From: Chitinophagaceae bacterium
GTDB taxonomy: Bacteria > Bacteroidota > Bacteroidia > Chitinophagales > Chitinophagaceae
Assembly: GCA_019638595.1 (NCBI GenBank)
Contig: JAHBTJ010000014.1
Location: 1-64,000 of the forward strand
Reading direction: 5' to 3'
Length of the DNA stretch: 64,000 bases
How positions within the stretch are numbered: position 1 is the first letter of the stretch; each line of letters begins with the position of its first letter. Under the pieces are notes generated by a model that saw only the letters and a list, made by a program, of their open reading frames with translations, had not been told where the DNA came from and made no database searches. The position numbers and the translations under genes are program-made. This document shows positions 41,670-49,497 of this stretch, in pieces.

Positions 41670-43352
41670 TTAACGCCTGCTGTCGGCATCGTTCATACGA
41701 ATGCTTCTGCCTTTGTATTTCTTTCCATCTATGGAGCGGATCATTTGCCCCGCCGCCTTTTTGTCTATCTCTATCCAACTGTTCATTTCCTTCATATCCA
41801 CTCTTCCCAGCACTTCTTTTTTAAGATCGCTCATATCCAGGATGAACTGCAGGAAGCTCGATTTATAAAAGCCGTCTTTGGTTCCAAGATTTACAAACAG
41901 CCTTGCATAACCACCGCCGCCATTCCTGTTTCCATATTCCCGCCTGCTGTCCGTTCTGCGGCCCGCATCGCGCCTGTCGCCATAAGCAGAGCGGCTATCC
42001 CTGCTGTTATATTCACGCACTCTTTCCCTTACATTCAGGTCTTCCGCGTTTTCATAATACTTTAAAAACCTGCTGAACTCCTGTGCGGCCAGCCGTTTCA
42101 GTATTTCCTCTTTGCCTACAGAGGCAAATTTCTCCTCAAGCATCGGCAAATACGGTTCGTAGCTCGTATCATCTATATCCAGTTGCAGCAGGTTATCCAT
42201 AAAATGATAGAACTGCTTGCGGCAAACATCCTTACCCGAGGGTATTTCCAGCTTATGAAAAGGCACCTGCACCATTCTTTCGATCTGGCGGACCTTCCCT
42301 ATCTCGCGTGTATGCACAATAGACATGCATATTCCGGTATTTCCCGCCCGTCCTGTACGACCGCTCCGGTGCGTGTATACTTCCACATCGTCCGGCAGTT
42401 CGTAATTGATAACATGCGTAATGCCCTGAACATCTATACCTCTTGCCGCCACATCCGTGGCAATCAGCAACTGCAATGTCTTTTCCCTGAACTCTCCCAT
42501 CACCTTATCGCGCTGCTGCTGGGTAAGATCGCCGTGTAACGCGTCAATATCATATCCTTCGCGGGTGAGCTTCTCAGCTATGTCCTGCGCATCTGCCTTT
42601 GTACGCGTGAAAATTATGCCATAAATACCGGGATTAAAATCAATCAGCCGCTTTAAAGCCTGGTAGCGATGTTGCGCGCTGGTTACATAATACTGGTGAT
42701 CTATATTTTTGTTGGCAGTATTTACTTTACCCACTGTTACTTCTACCGGCTGCTGCATGTATTTTTTGCTCACACGGCGTATTTCAGGGGGCATGGTAGC
42801 GCTGAACAACCAGGTGCTGTCGCGGTTAGGCGTATTTTGCAATATAAACTCAATATCATCCTGGAAACCCATATTCAGCATTTCATCCGCCTCATCCAGC
42901 ACCACGTATTTTATTTGCTCCAGGTTGATCGCTTTTCTTTCAATCAGGTCAATCAGCCTTCCGGGAGTAGCTACCACTATCTGTACTCCCCTTTTCAGTT
43001 CGCGTATCTGGGCGCCAATAGAAGTTCCGCCGTATACCGCCACCACATGCATGCCCGGGATGAACTTTTTAAAAAGCTCCATCTCATTTACGATCTGCAA
43101 ACACAGCTCGCGTGTAGGGCAAACGATCAGCGCCCTGGGAAACCGGTCTTTCTCATCTATGAGATGTAACAACGGAAGCCCGAAAGCTGCTGTTTTGCCT
43201 GTTCCGGTCTGCGCCAGCCCTACCAGGTCTTTAGTACCACTCAATAAAACAGGAATCGCCTTTTCCTGTATGGGCGTTGGCTGTTTAAAACCCAAAGCAT
43301 CGGTAGCCTGTACCAATCTCCCGTCTAAACCCAACCCTTCAAATGTCATCAT
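41670..43352 (-). CDS. DEAD-box ATP-dependent RNA helicase (CsdA/DbpA-like)
   Basis: The 560-aa product shows the full helicase core: Q motif GFKQPTPIQEKAIP, Walker A AQTGTGKTAAFG, DEAD in LDEADEMLN, SAT in LFSATMPPE, and motif VI HRSGRTGRAGNTG. After ~residue 440 comes an Arg/Gly/Asp-rich linker (NSRDSRSAYGDRRDAGRR) and a DbpA-type RNA-binding domain (YARLFVNLGTKDGFYK to KKYKGRSIRMNDAD). It probably remodels rRNA or mRNA, for instance in cold. It interrupts the aromatic gene run and has its own -7-like box upstream. Confidence 0.93.
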   Translation of the reverse strand: MMTFEGLGLDGRLVQATDALGFKQPTPIQEKAIPVLLSGTKDLVGLAQTGTGKTAAFGLPLLHLIDEKDRFPRALIVCPTRELCLQIVNEMELFKKFIPGMHVVAVYGGTSIGAQIRELKRGVQIVVATPGRLIDLIERKAINLEQIKYVVLDEADEMLNMGFQDDIEFILQNTPNRDSTWLFSATMPPEIRRVSKKYMQQPVEVTVGKVNTANKNIDHQYYVTSAQHRYQALKRLIDFNPGIYGIIFTRTKADAQDIAEKLTREGYDIDALHGDLTQQQRDKVMGEFREKTLQLLIATDVAARGIDVQGITHVINYELPDDVEVYTHRSGRTGRAGNTGICMSIVHTREIGKVRQIERMVQVPFHKLEIPSGKDVCRKQFYHFMDNLLQLDIDDTSYEPYLPMLEEKFASVGKEEILKRLAAQEFSRFLKYYENAEDLNVRERVREYNSRDSRSAYGDRRDAGRRTDSRREYGNRNGGGGYARLFVNLGTKDGFYKSSFLQFILDMSDLKKEVLGRVDMKEMNSWIEIDKKAAGQMIRSIDGKKYKGRSIRMNDADSRR

Positions 43353-43371
43353 ATAATAAAAAAAATTTTCG

Positions 43372-43379
43372 CAAAGATA
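43372..43379 (-). promoter_or_regulatory. Possible -7 box of the DEAD-box helicase gene
   Basis: The minus strand reads TATCTTTG (TAnnTTTG consensus) about 20 bases before the start at 43352, followed by an AT-only stretch. A clear -33 TTTG is not seen. Confidence 0.45.
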
Positions 43380-43461
43380 ACCACCATTTAGCTGATTACC
43401 CTTATTATTTGCCTTTTTGTACCACTCATTTTCATCTTTTTAAGTCCTGCCGCAAAGCCGG

Positions 43462-44310
43462 TTAATGAATGATCCGGTTAATTTTATTGGCGCTTTCCAT
43501 CAGTTCACGCAGGTACTCGTAGTTTTCTTTTTCAATACAGCTTTTGAACTTTCTTAGCTGCGTAATATGCTCATTTAAAACATCCAGCACATGTTCCCTG
43601 TTCTGCTTAAAAATGGGCAGCCACATAGAAGGACTGCTTTTGGCAAGCCTCACCGTGCTTTCAAAGCCACCGCCTGCCAGCTCAAAAATGGCATTATCTT
43701 CCTTTTCTTTTTCAAGCACCGTATTGGCCAGCGCGAAAGAGGTAATATGAGATATATGGCTTACATAGGCCGCATGCATGTCATGGCTGTGGGCATCCAT
43801 ATAGGTTACACGCATACCTAATTCCCGGTATACCTTTTCAATGGTTGCCACCGCTTCCGGGTCGCTTTTTTCTTTTTCGCAGATCACACAGGTCCTGCCC
43901 GTAAAGGCTTCCCGTACGGCTGCTTCGGGACCGCTGTATTCCGTGCCCCACATAGGGTGTGTAGCCACAAACCTTTTACGCATGGGATGACCGGCCAGCG
44001 CCTGGCACAGGGCATCCTTGGTTGATCCGGCGTCGGCAACGATCTGCTTATCGGTTATAAGATCCATAATACGCTGCATCATGGGGATGGTAGCATCCAC
44101 CGGGATGGCCACATATACCAGGTCGCTTTTCTTAACGGCTTCTTCCAACGGCAGGGCTTCATCTATAATGCCCAGCTCTAATGCTTTTTGTATACTGCTT
44201 TCCGTGCGGCTAACGCCTATTACGTGCTTTACCAGCCCCTTGTCTTTTAAAATAAGCGCAAAGGAACCGCTGATCAAACCTACACCTACTATCGTGATCG
44301 TTTCAAACAT
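43462..44310 (-). CDS. tyrA: Prephenate dehydrogenase
   Basis: The 282-aa enzyme oxidatively decarboxylates prephenate toward tyrosine. It has an N-terminal NAD-binding fold (ITIVGVGLISGSFALILKDK), VADAGSTKDALCQ, the active-site stretch FVATHPMWGTEYSGPE and the helical C-terminal part (HISHITSFALANTVLE, GGFESTVRLAKSSPSMW). No ACT domain follows, so regulation is likely through the DAHP synthase-mutase fusion and the pheA attenuator. It begins three bases after the aminotransferase stop, in the pheA transcript. Confidence 0.92.
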   Translation of the reverse strand: MFETITIVGVGLISGSFALILKDKGLVKHVIGVSRTESSIQKALELGIIDEALPLEEAVKKSDLVYVAIPVDATIPMMQRIMDLITDKQIVADAGSTKDALCQALAGHPMRKRFVATHPMWGTEYSGPEAAVREAFTGRTCVICEKEKSDPEAVATIEKVYRELGMRVTYMDAHSHDMHAAYVSHISHITSFALANTVLEKEKEDNAIFELAGGGFESTVRLAKSSPSMWLPIFKQNREHVLDVLNEHITQLRKFKSCIEKENYEYLRELMESANKINRIIH

Positions 44311-44313
44311 CGT

Positions 44314-45495
44314 TTATTTTTTACTGTTGCCGGATGCCCTGATCCTGTTAATGCTTTCCTGTATTTTTTCTTCGGTGCAGCAAAGGCTTACCCGTATATA
44401 ATTGTTACCGGCACTGCCAAATATTCCTCCCGGGGTAATGAATACCGACGACCCGTACAGCACTTCGTCGCTAAGCGCATATCCATCAGCGTAGCCCGCG
44501 GGTATTGCAGCCCATACAAACATACCGGCCTGCGACCTGGAGAAGGTACAGTTCAACAACTCCAGCAATTCAAACACCTTCTCCCTCCTTTTCGCATATA
44601 CCGCGTTCACACTATCATACCAGTCTTTGCCCAGACTTAATGCTGTAGCGGCAGCCAATTGCACGGGTAAAAACATTCCGCTGTCCATATTGCTTTTAAA
44701 GCGCAATACTTCATCAATCCTTTCCTTTGCCCCGCATAACATTCCTACTCTCCAGCCAGCCATATTCTGCGACTTGCTCAGCGAATTCAGCTCTATAGCA
44801 ACCTCTTTCGCCCCCTCTACGCTCAAAATGCTTAAAGGATTTTCATTCAGGATAAAGCTGTAAGGATTATCGTGCACCAGCAATACATTGTTCGCTTTTG
44901 CAAAAGCCACCAGTTCTTCAAACAAAGCCTTATCGGGTAATTGCCCTGTAGGCATATGCGGGTAATTCACAAAAAGCAATGCGCTCCTGCCTGAACTGTT
45001 TTTTGATATTTGTTTTTCCAATTGTTTAAAATCAGGCTTCCAGTTGTTCCTTTCCTCCAATGTGTATTCAACAATATTACCACCTGCCAGCCTGGCCGCA
45101 CTCCGGTAGGTGGGATAACCGGGGTTGGGTACGTATACGCTGTCGCCTTCGTTAATGTAGGTCATGCAAACATGCATGATCCCCTCCTTGCTTCCAATCA
45201 AAGGCAATATTTCCGTATCCGGATCCAATTCAGCCTGGTACCAGGTTTTATACCACTCCGCGATGGATTTTCGTAATACAGGCGATCCCTTATAATTCTG
45301 GTATGCGTGTACGTTAGGCCTGGCGCTTTCTTCCTGCAGCACCTTAATTACATCGGGGTGCGGGGGCAGGTCGGGACTGCCAATACCCAGGTTAATGATC
45401 TGCTTACCCTGCCTGTTCAGCTCATCTATTTCTCTTAGCTTGGTAGAGAAATAATATTCGCCAATGCCATCCAGTCGTTTTGCCGTTGAAATCAT
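44314..45495 (-). CDS. PLP-dependent class I/II aminotransferase (aromatic pathway)
   Basis: The 393-aa fold-type I aminotransferase has the signatures INLGIGSPDLPPHPDV, YPHMPTGQLPD in place of the usual NPxNPTG, VHDNPYSFI, and the PLP lysine in ELNSLSKSQNMAGWRVGML, with RVSLCCTEEKIQESINRI near the end. It sits between pheA and tyrA and probably converts prephenate, phenylpyruvate or 4-hydroxyphenylpyruvate to the amino acid form. It also resembles LL-diaminopimelate aminotransferase-type enzymes, so the substrate is an inference from context. Confidence 0.88.
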   Translation of the reverse strand: MISTAKRLDGIGEYYFSTKLREIDELNRQGKQIINLGIGSPDLPPHPDVIKVLQEESARPNVHAYQNYKGSPVLRKSIAEWYKTWYQAELDPDTEILPLIGSKEGIMHVCMTYINEGDSVYVPNPGYPTYRSAARLAGGNIVEYTLEERNNWKPDFKQLEKQISKNSSGRSALLFVNYPHMPTGQLPDKALFEELVAFAKANNVLLVHDNPYSFILNENPLSILSVEGAKEVAIELNSLSKSQNMAGWRVGMLCGAKERIDEVLRFKSNMDSGMFLPVQLAAATALSLGKDWYDSVNAVYAKRREKVFELLELLNCTFSRSQAGMFVWAAIPAGYADGYALSDEVLYGSSVFITPGGIFGSAGNNYIRVSLCCTEEKIQESINRIRASGNSKK

Positions 45496-45499
45496 ATCA

Positions 45500-45542
45500 A
45501 TAAATAGTAATTAGTAGTAAGTGATTAGTAGTAAGAAATAAA
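45500..45542. repeat. Short word-like spacer
   Basis: The gap between pheA and the aminotransferase gene consists of TAGTAATTAGTAGTAAG-type repeats (GTAATTAGTAGTAAGTGATT). It resembles the other word-like spacers in style but is shorter. Confidence 0.45.
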
Positions 45543-46463
45543 TTATGAATGATGTTTGCCTTTACGATACACCCCGTATATTTTCACATCTTCGGTCAGG
45601 GCTTTTATATCTTTAATCACCTGGTAAAACCGGTCGAGTGAATCAAACTCCATGTCGGCATGGAACGAATACCTGAAATCAGATCCCGGTATAGGAAAGC
45701 TCTGCAGCTTGCTGAGGTTAATGCCGCCATCGGCTATTTTGGTAAGCACCTTTGCCAGGCTTCCCCTGGAATGGTCGGTATGGAAATTAACGGATGCTTT
45801 GTCTGCGTTTTCAATTACTTCCGCCAGGTCTTCATGCTGCAATACCAGGAAGCGTGTATAATTATTCCTTTGGGTATGAATGTCGGGCGCCAGTATATCC
45901 AGTCCAAAAAGCCCGGCTGCCAGGCTGCTGGCTATAGCGGCAATATGCTTGCTTTTATGTTGATGAAGCTGCTTTGCGCTAAGGGCTGTATCTTCCGTTT
46001 CAACCAGCTTCCAGTTGTATTTATCTAAAAATTCGAGGCATTGCTGCAATGCCATCGGGTGAGAATGCACTTCTTTAATATCTTCTACAGAAACACCCGG
46101 GTTTACCAGCAGGTGTTGCCTTATATGCAGGTATACCTCTCCCACTATTTTAAGCCTGCTTTTTTGTAATAAATTGTAATTGGGTAAAATGCTTCCTGCT
46201 ATTGAATTTTCAATGGCCATAACGCCGCCATCGCTTTCCTTTTTGTTGGAAGCTTTTTTTATTACCTCCCTGAAAGTATCGCAGCACAGCACTTTTACAT
46301 TGTTCTCGAAATAATGGTTGGCTGCTACCTGGTGAAAGCTTCCTTCGTAACCCTGTATGGCTACAACGGTTGCCGTACCTGTTTTTAAATTGCCGTTGAG
46401 CCCGGGAATATTTGCTGCCGGGTCTGCCGTTTCCTGTTTAGCTGTACTGCTTTTACTACTCAT
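45543..46463 (-). CDS. pheA: Prephenate dehydratase
   Basis: The 306-aa enzyme turns prephenate into phenylpyruvate. After a ~30-residue low-complexity N-terminus come VVAIQGYEGSFHQVAANHYF, GGVMAIENSIAGSILPNYNL, the catalytic TRF in NNYTRFLVLQHED, and a C-terminal ACT domain (HSRGSLAKVLTKIADGGINL, LQSFPIPGSDFRYSFHADME) for phenylalanine feedback. It heads the pheA-aminotransferase-tyrA transcript and is preceded by a Phe/Tyr leader peptide with a terminator and antiterminator, so it is controlled by both attenuation and allostery. Confidence 0.93.
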   Translation of the reverse strand: MSSKSSTAKQETADPAANIPGLNGNLKTGTATVVAIQGYEGSFHQVAANHYFENNVKVLCCDTFREVIKKASNKKESDGGVMAIENSIAGSILPNYNLLQKSRLKIVGEVYLHIRQHLLVNPGVSVEDIKEVHSHPMALQQCLEFLDKYNWKLVETEDTALSAKQLHQHKSKHIAAIASSLAAGLFGLDILAPDIHTQRNNYTRFLVLQHEDLAEVIENADKASVNFHTDHSRGSLAKVLTKIADGGINLSKLQSFPIPGSDFRYSFHADMEFDSLDRFYQVIKDIKALTEDVKIYGVYRKGKHHS

Positions 46464-46493
46464 AAAAAAATCCTGCGTTAGTAGTTGTTACAT

Positions 46494-46517
46494 AAAAAAT
46501 CCCGGCTTTTAGCCGGG
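46494..46517 (-). terminator. Attenuator terminator upstream of pheA
   Basis: The minus strand reads CCCGGCTAAAAGCCGGG followed by ATTTTTT. This seven-base G/C-rich stem with a four-base loop and U run ends about 30 bases before the pheA start. Because it lies in the leader and not after a gene, it is an attenuator. Confidence 0.85.
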
Positions 46518-46575
46518 ACCGATTATGTTGAACTTCTTTATTTCTTATTTTTTCAACAAAAGCAATCCCGGTCTA
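46510..46575 (-). promoter_or_regulatory. Antiterminator of the pheA attenuator
   Basis: TAGACCGGGA at 46566-46575 can pair with TCCCGGCTA at 46510-46518 (nine base pairs, one bulged A). The second arm is also the 5' half of the terminator, so the two structures exclude each other. The first arm begins six bases after the last codon of the Phe/Tyr run, so a ribosome stalled early in that run would leave it free and favour read-through. Confidence 0.75.
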
Positions 46576-46628
46576 CCGGTAAAGTAGAAGTAAAAAAAGA
46601 AATAACGGTATGCTTTTGAAATTGTCAT
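46545..46628 (-). CDS. Phe/Tyr-rich leader peptide of the pheA operon
   Basis: A 27-codon reading frame in the pheA leader begins ATG ACA ATT TCA AAA GCA and runs through YRYFFFYFYF (codons 7-16), then TGRPGLLLLKK and TAA. Nine of ten consecutive residues are Phe or Tyr. The stop codon lies between the two antiterminator arms. This is the arrangement of classical ribosome-mediated attenuation for phenylalanine and tyrosine synthesis genes: with charged tRNA the ribosome proceeds and the terminator forms; with starvation it stalls and the antiterminator forms. The frame is too short for ordinary gene finders. Confidence 0.85.
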   Translation of the reverse strand: MTISKAYRYFFFYFYFTGRPGLLLLKK

Positions 46629-46635
46629 TGCGGGG

Positions 46636-46643
46636 CAAATGTA
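46636..46643 (-). promoter_or_regulatory. Possible -7 box of the pheA operon
   Basis: The minus strand reads TACATTTG, matching TAnnTTTG, with a TTTG at 46659-46662 as a possible -33 element at rather short spacing. Transcription would start only a few bases before the leader ATG at 46628, so the leader would be almost leaderless; an earlier promoter is also possible. Confidence 0.4.
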
Positions 46644-46720
46644 ATACTAAAAATAAAACAAATACATTTTTGGCATATGTTTTTTAAAAAACATTCTTCC
46701 CGGCCTTATTTTAAAGTAAA

Positions 46721-46748
46721 TAAAAAAACCACCCCTTTTCAGGGGCGG
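46721..46748 (-). terminator. Terminator of the lipoprotein gene
   Basis: The minus strand reads CCGCCCCTGAAAAGGGGTGG followed by a run of seven T. It lies about 40 bases downstream of the stop of the small lipoprotein gene. Confidence 0.8.
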
Positions 46749-46790
46749 CCTCAACGATTGCTTGCCATAAAAAAAACGTAATAGAATCTC

Positions 46791-47015
46791 TTATTTTTTC
46801 TCTGTAAGAGAATCAGCAGCAGCTTTCACTTCTTCCTTAACAGCTTCACCGGCAGCTTGTAAAGTGTCGCCGGCAGCTTTTACTTCTTCCTTAACAGCTT
46901 CGCCTGCAGCTTTTACCTCTTCTGTTGCTTTTTCAGCAGCAGCTTCTGTAGATTCAGCAGCGTTGTTGCAGGCAGCAAAAGCGCCTATAGCGAGGATAAC
47001 CAGTAACTTTTTCAT
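46791..47015 (-). CDS. Small Ala/Lys/Glu-rich lipoprotein
   Basis: The 74-aa product starts MKKLLVILAIGAFAACNNAA, a lipoprotein signal with Cys at residue 16 (lipobox FAAC). The mature part is a charged helix built of near-repeats (KAAGEAVKEEVKAAGDTLQA, GEAVKEEVKAAADSL) with an eleven-residue-like periodicity, similar in style to LEA or YtxH-type stress proteins. It is probably anchored in the membrane facing the periplasm. It is divergent from the ECF sigma gene across ~140 AT-rich bases. Confidence 0.75.
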   Translation of the reverse strand: MKKLLVILAIGAFAACNNAAESTEAAAEKATEEVKAAGEAVKEEVKAAGDTLQAAGEAVKEEVKAAADSLTEKK

Positions 47016-47157
47016 TCTTAATAGTTTTTGAATAGTTTGATAATGAAATTTCTTCTTAATACGGAAACTTAAAAAAGGTAACCTGCTTTTTTTAAATAAT
47101 TTTTTTTACCCAATTTTGGGTTACCAATCAGCATAATAAAGTATTAATATTTGCTTA

Positions 47158-47733
47158 GTGAACAATAACCTCAGGGAACAGGAATTAATCAAGGGTTTAT
47201 CGGTTAATGATAAAAAAGCCATAGAGGCAATATATAAGGATAATTTTGGAGTTGTTCAAAGCCTGGTACTCAATAACAATGGCACGGAAGATGATGCGAA
47301 AGATGTTTTCCAGGAAGCTGTGATCGTACTGTACGAAAAAGCGAAATCAGGGGTATTTGAATTGAACTGCCAGATTAAAACGTACCTGTATTCAGTAAGT
47401 AAACGGCTGTGGCTGAAACGCTTACAAAAGAACAGCCGGTATGAACTGCAGGCGAACGGGTTAGAGGAAACCGTATATGTAGAGGATGACCTGGGCGTGC
47501 ATGAAAAAAGAAATGTGGAGTTTGGCATGATGGAGCACGCAATGGCTCATATAGGAGAACCCTGCAAAAGTCTTTTGGAAGCATACTATCTTAAAAAAAG
47601 CAGTATGCAGGAAATAGCGGAAACATTTGGCTATACCAATGCGGATAATGCCAAAAACCAGAAATATAAATGCCTGGCGCGGTTGAGAAAGTTGTTTTTT
47701 GCACAATATAAAAACGGTAACAAAAATGGATGA
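47158..47733 (+). CDS. ECF-type RNA polymerase sigma factor
   Basis: The 191-aa product has sigma region 2 (AIEAIYKDNFGVVQSLVLNN, then DDAKDVFQEAVIVLYEK) and region 4 (CKSLLEAYYLKKSSMQEIAE, then YTNADNAKNQKYKCLARLRK), the layout of extracytoplasmic-function sigma factors. The start is GTG at 47158, following AT-rich sequence; region 1.1 is absent, as usual for the class. Its end overlaps the start of the protease gene by eight bases, so the two are co-translated. The downstream membrane protein is the likely regulator. Confidence 0.9.
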   Translation: MNNNLREQELIKGLSVNDKKAIEAIYKDNFGVVQSLVLNNNGTEDDAKDVFQEAVIVLYEKAKSGVFELNCQIKTYLYSVSKRLWLKRLQKNSRYELQANGLEETVYVEDDLGVHEKRNVEFGMMEHAMAHIGEPCKSLLEAYYLKKSSMQEIAETFGYTNADNAKNQKYKCLARLRKLFFAQYKNGNKNG

Positions 47734-48823
47734 TATTAGGCTGCTCGAAATGATTGAACGTTACCTCCAGGGTGAAATGTCGGAGGAAGAAAAAATATTG
47801 TTCAGGGAATTACGGAGAACCAATCCCGATGTGGATCAACTGGTAGTTGAACAGCATTTTTTTATTAACCAGCTGGAGCATTATGAACAGGATCGCCAGC
47901 TAAGGGCTTCGTTAACGGAAGTGCACAATAAGCTGGAAGAAGAAGGTACGATAAGCAGGCTGGGTGGTTCAGGTAAGCTTGTGTACTTGTGGAACAGGTA
48001 CAGGAAAACCATAGCGGTTGCAGCTTCCATAGCAGGTATTACCGCTTTGGTCATCAGCGGCATGATCTCTTCGCTCACCCCTAAAGCCGATAAAGCCCAA
48101 ATTGAAAACCTGGGAAGAAAAATTAATATTCTTGAAGAAAATCAAAATCATACCCGCAGGGAACTGAGTGATGTAAAGAACAAAATTGAGATACCCAGCG
48201 AGCCCGCTAAATTTGGGGGAACCGGTTTTTTAATTGATGCGAAAGGATATTTGGTTACCAACGCGCATGTGGTAAACAAAGCAGATAAGGTGACCGTTCA
48301 AAGCCGCTCGGGAATTGAACTGAATGCCAAGACCATCTATTTTGACGACAGCCTTGATATAGCCATCCTTAAGATCAACGACAGCCTGTTTAAAACGCTT
48401 CCGTCATTGCCGTACAGCATCAACCGGAAATCGTCTGCCGAACTTGCAGAACCCATTTTTACCCTGGGTTTTCCCCGCGAAGAGATTGTGTATGGCGAAG
48501 GTTACCTGAGCGCGAAAACAGGCTTTAACGGCGATACGCTTACCTGCCAGATATCTATTTCCGCCAACCCCGGAAACAGTGGCGGCCCGGTCATTAACAA
48601 AGAAGGTGAAGTAATTGGTATATTGAGCACACGGCAAACCACTGCAGAAGGTGTTGTATTTGCCATTAAATCAAAAAATATATTTAAAGCGGTAGAAGGT
48701 CTTAAAAAAGACAGCGCGAACCTGCATATCAAGCTTCCCGGCACTTCTTCGCTTAAGAATACGGAGCGAACCCAGCAGGTTAAGAAAATTGAAGAATGTG
48801 TTTTTATGGTGAAAGGTTATTAA
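47726..48823 (+). CDS. Membrane-anchored HtrA-like serine protease with anti-sigma-like N-terminus
   Basis: The ~365-aa product begins MDDIRLLEMIERYLQGEMSE, a pattern seen in Bacteroidetes anti-sigma/FecR-type cytosolic domains (a small helical bundle with the E-R-Y-L-x-G-E-M-S-E-E-E motif). One membrane helix follows (AVAASIAGITALVISGM, about 95-112), then a coiled coil (ENLGRKINILEENQNHTRRE). A trypsin-like S1C protease domain ends the protein, with its triad in TNAHVV, SLDIAILK and GNSGGPV. No PDZ domain is seen. Position and layout suggest it controls the ECF sigma factor while sensing envelope stress. The ATG at 47726 is chosen because the motif starts there. Confidence 0.8.
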   Translation: MDDIRLLEMIERYLQGEMSEEEKILFRELRRTNPDVDQLVVEQHFFINQLEHYEQDRQLRASLTEVHNKLEEEGTISRLGGSGKLVYLWNRYRKTIAVAASIAGITALVISGMISSLTPKADKAQIENLGRKINILEENQNHTRRELSDVKNKIEIPSEPAKFGGTGFLIDAKGYLVTNAHVVNKADKVTVQSRSGIELNAKTIYFDDSLDIAILKINDSLFKTLPSLPYSINRKSSAELAEPIFTLGFPREEIVYGEGYLSAKTGFNGDTLTCQISISANPGNSGGPVINKEGEVIGILSTRQTTAEGVVFAIKSKNIFKAVEGLKKDSANLHIKLPGTSSLKNTERTQQVKKIEECVFMVKGY

Positions 48824-48853
48824 TAACATTAGCACAGATCATACACTAACGGA

Positions 48854-48882
48854 AACCGGGAACAAATGTTCCCGGTTTTTTT
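48854..48882 (+). terminator. Terminator of the sigma/protease operon
   Basis: AACCGGGAAC-AAAT-GTTCCCGGTT followed by seven T, about 30 bases past the protease stop codon. A second perfect stem, GGCGCAC/GTGCGCC at 48885-48905, follows at once without a T run. Confidence 0.85.
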
Positions 48883-48905
48883 ATGGCGCACATGGTAAGT
48901 GCGCC

Positions 48906-49170
48906 GGTAATTTTTATAGAACGCCTTAAAGAAAATACTGTAACTTTATAGTAACGATCCGCATCTGTAAAAGACGCGCTTTACCTCTCAAACAATATAT
49001 TCAACCGTTGCTCCCTTTACCAACAGCCGGCTATTATACTATAGACTTATTTTCGCGATCCCAGCTATTTTGTTAACCTATTGTTTATGCGCTGCTATTT
49101 TTAATTTTTACGACCAACAATTTATTGATTTGCATTCAACCTTTTAAAATTTGTATTACCCTTTCAAAAA
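48906..49170. other. AT-rich noncoding stretch
   Basis: About 265 bases between the terminator and the next gene. I see no gene, repeat or clear promoter box; TGTTTATGCGC and several A/T runs are the only features. Confidence 0.5.
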
Positions 49171-49497
49171 ATGGAACAATATCATTTACAATTACCGGAA
49201 AATTATGAGGCGCTGGTTATTCACAAAAGGGAAGGTATACGCCGCCCGGTTCATTTTCTTTTTTTTAAGTATAAGAACAAAGAACGGTTGATAGCGTACA
49301 CTGTAAATGTACAACAGCACAAAGTGAATAACCAGTACATGATATATAAAACAAAAACCGGGGGAAAATGGCTGAACGGAGCGCTCCTGGACGGGGAAAC
49401 GCTCAGCACCGAAAACAAAATATTAGCCGCTCTTAAAAAAGCGATAGATGAATATGAAGGAAGGATCAGTAATGTTGCGTATAGAGAGCTGTTTTAA
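49171..49497 (+). CDS. Hypothetical protein, 108 aa
   Basis: The small product starts MEQYHLQLPENYEALVIHKR and contains HFLFFKYKNKERLIAYTVNV, YMIYKTKTGGKWLNGALLDG and a helical end (ENKILAALKKAIDEYEGRIS). It is probably a compact cytosolic alpha/beta protein; there is no signal peptide or known motif. I do not recognise a family. It converges with the esterase gene, their ends overlapping by four bases. Confidence 0.6.
   Translation: MEQYHLQLPENYEALVIHKREGIRRPVHFLFFKYKNKERLIAYTVNVQQHKVNNQYMIYKTKTGGKWLNGALLDGETLSTENKILAALKKAIDEYEGRISNVAYRELF

Noticed and set aside
41505-42065. A 186-codon plus-strand frame spanning DAHP synthase and helicase genes
   Set aside because: Antisense to two well-supported genes on the minus strand, with no motif.
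46501-46517. The hairpin upstream of pheA as a riboswitch or T-box
   Set aside because: No T-box sequence or conserved ligand-binding core is visible, while a Phe/Tyr-rich reading frame directly precedes it and explains the structure.
47256-47706. Minus-strand frames opposite the sigma factor gene
   Set aside because: Antisense shadows of a well-supported ECF sigma gene.
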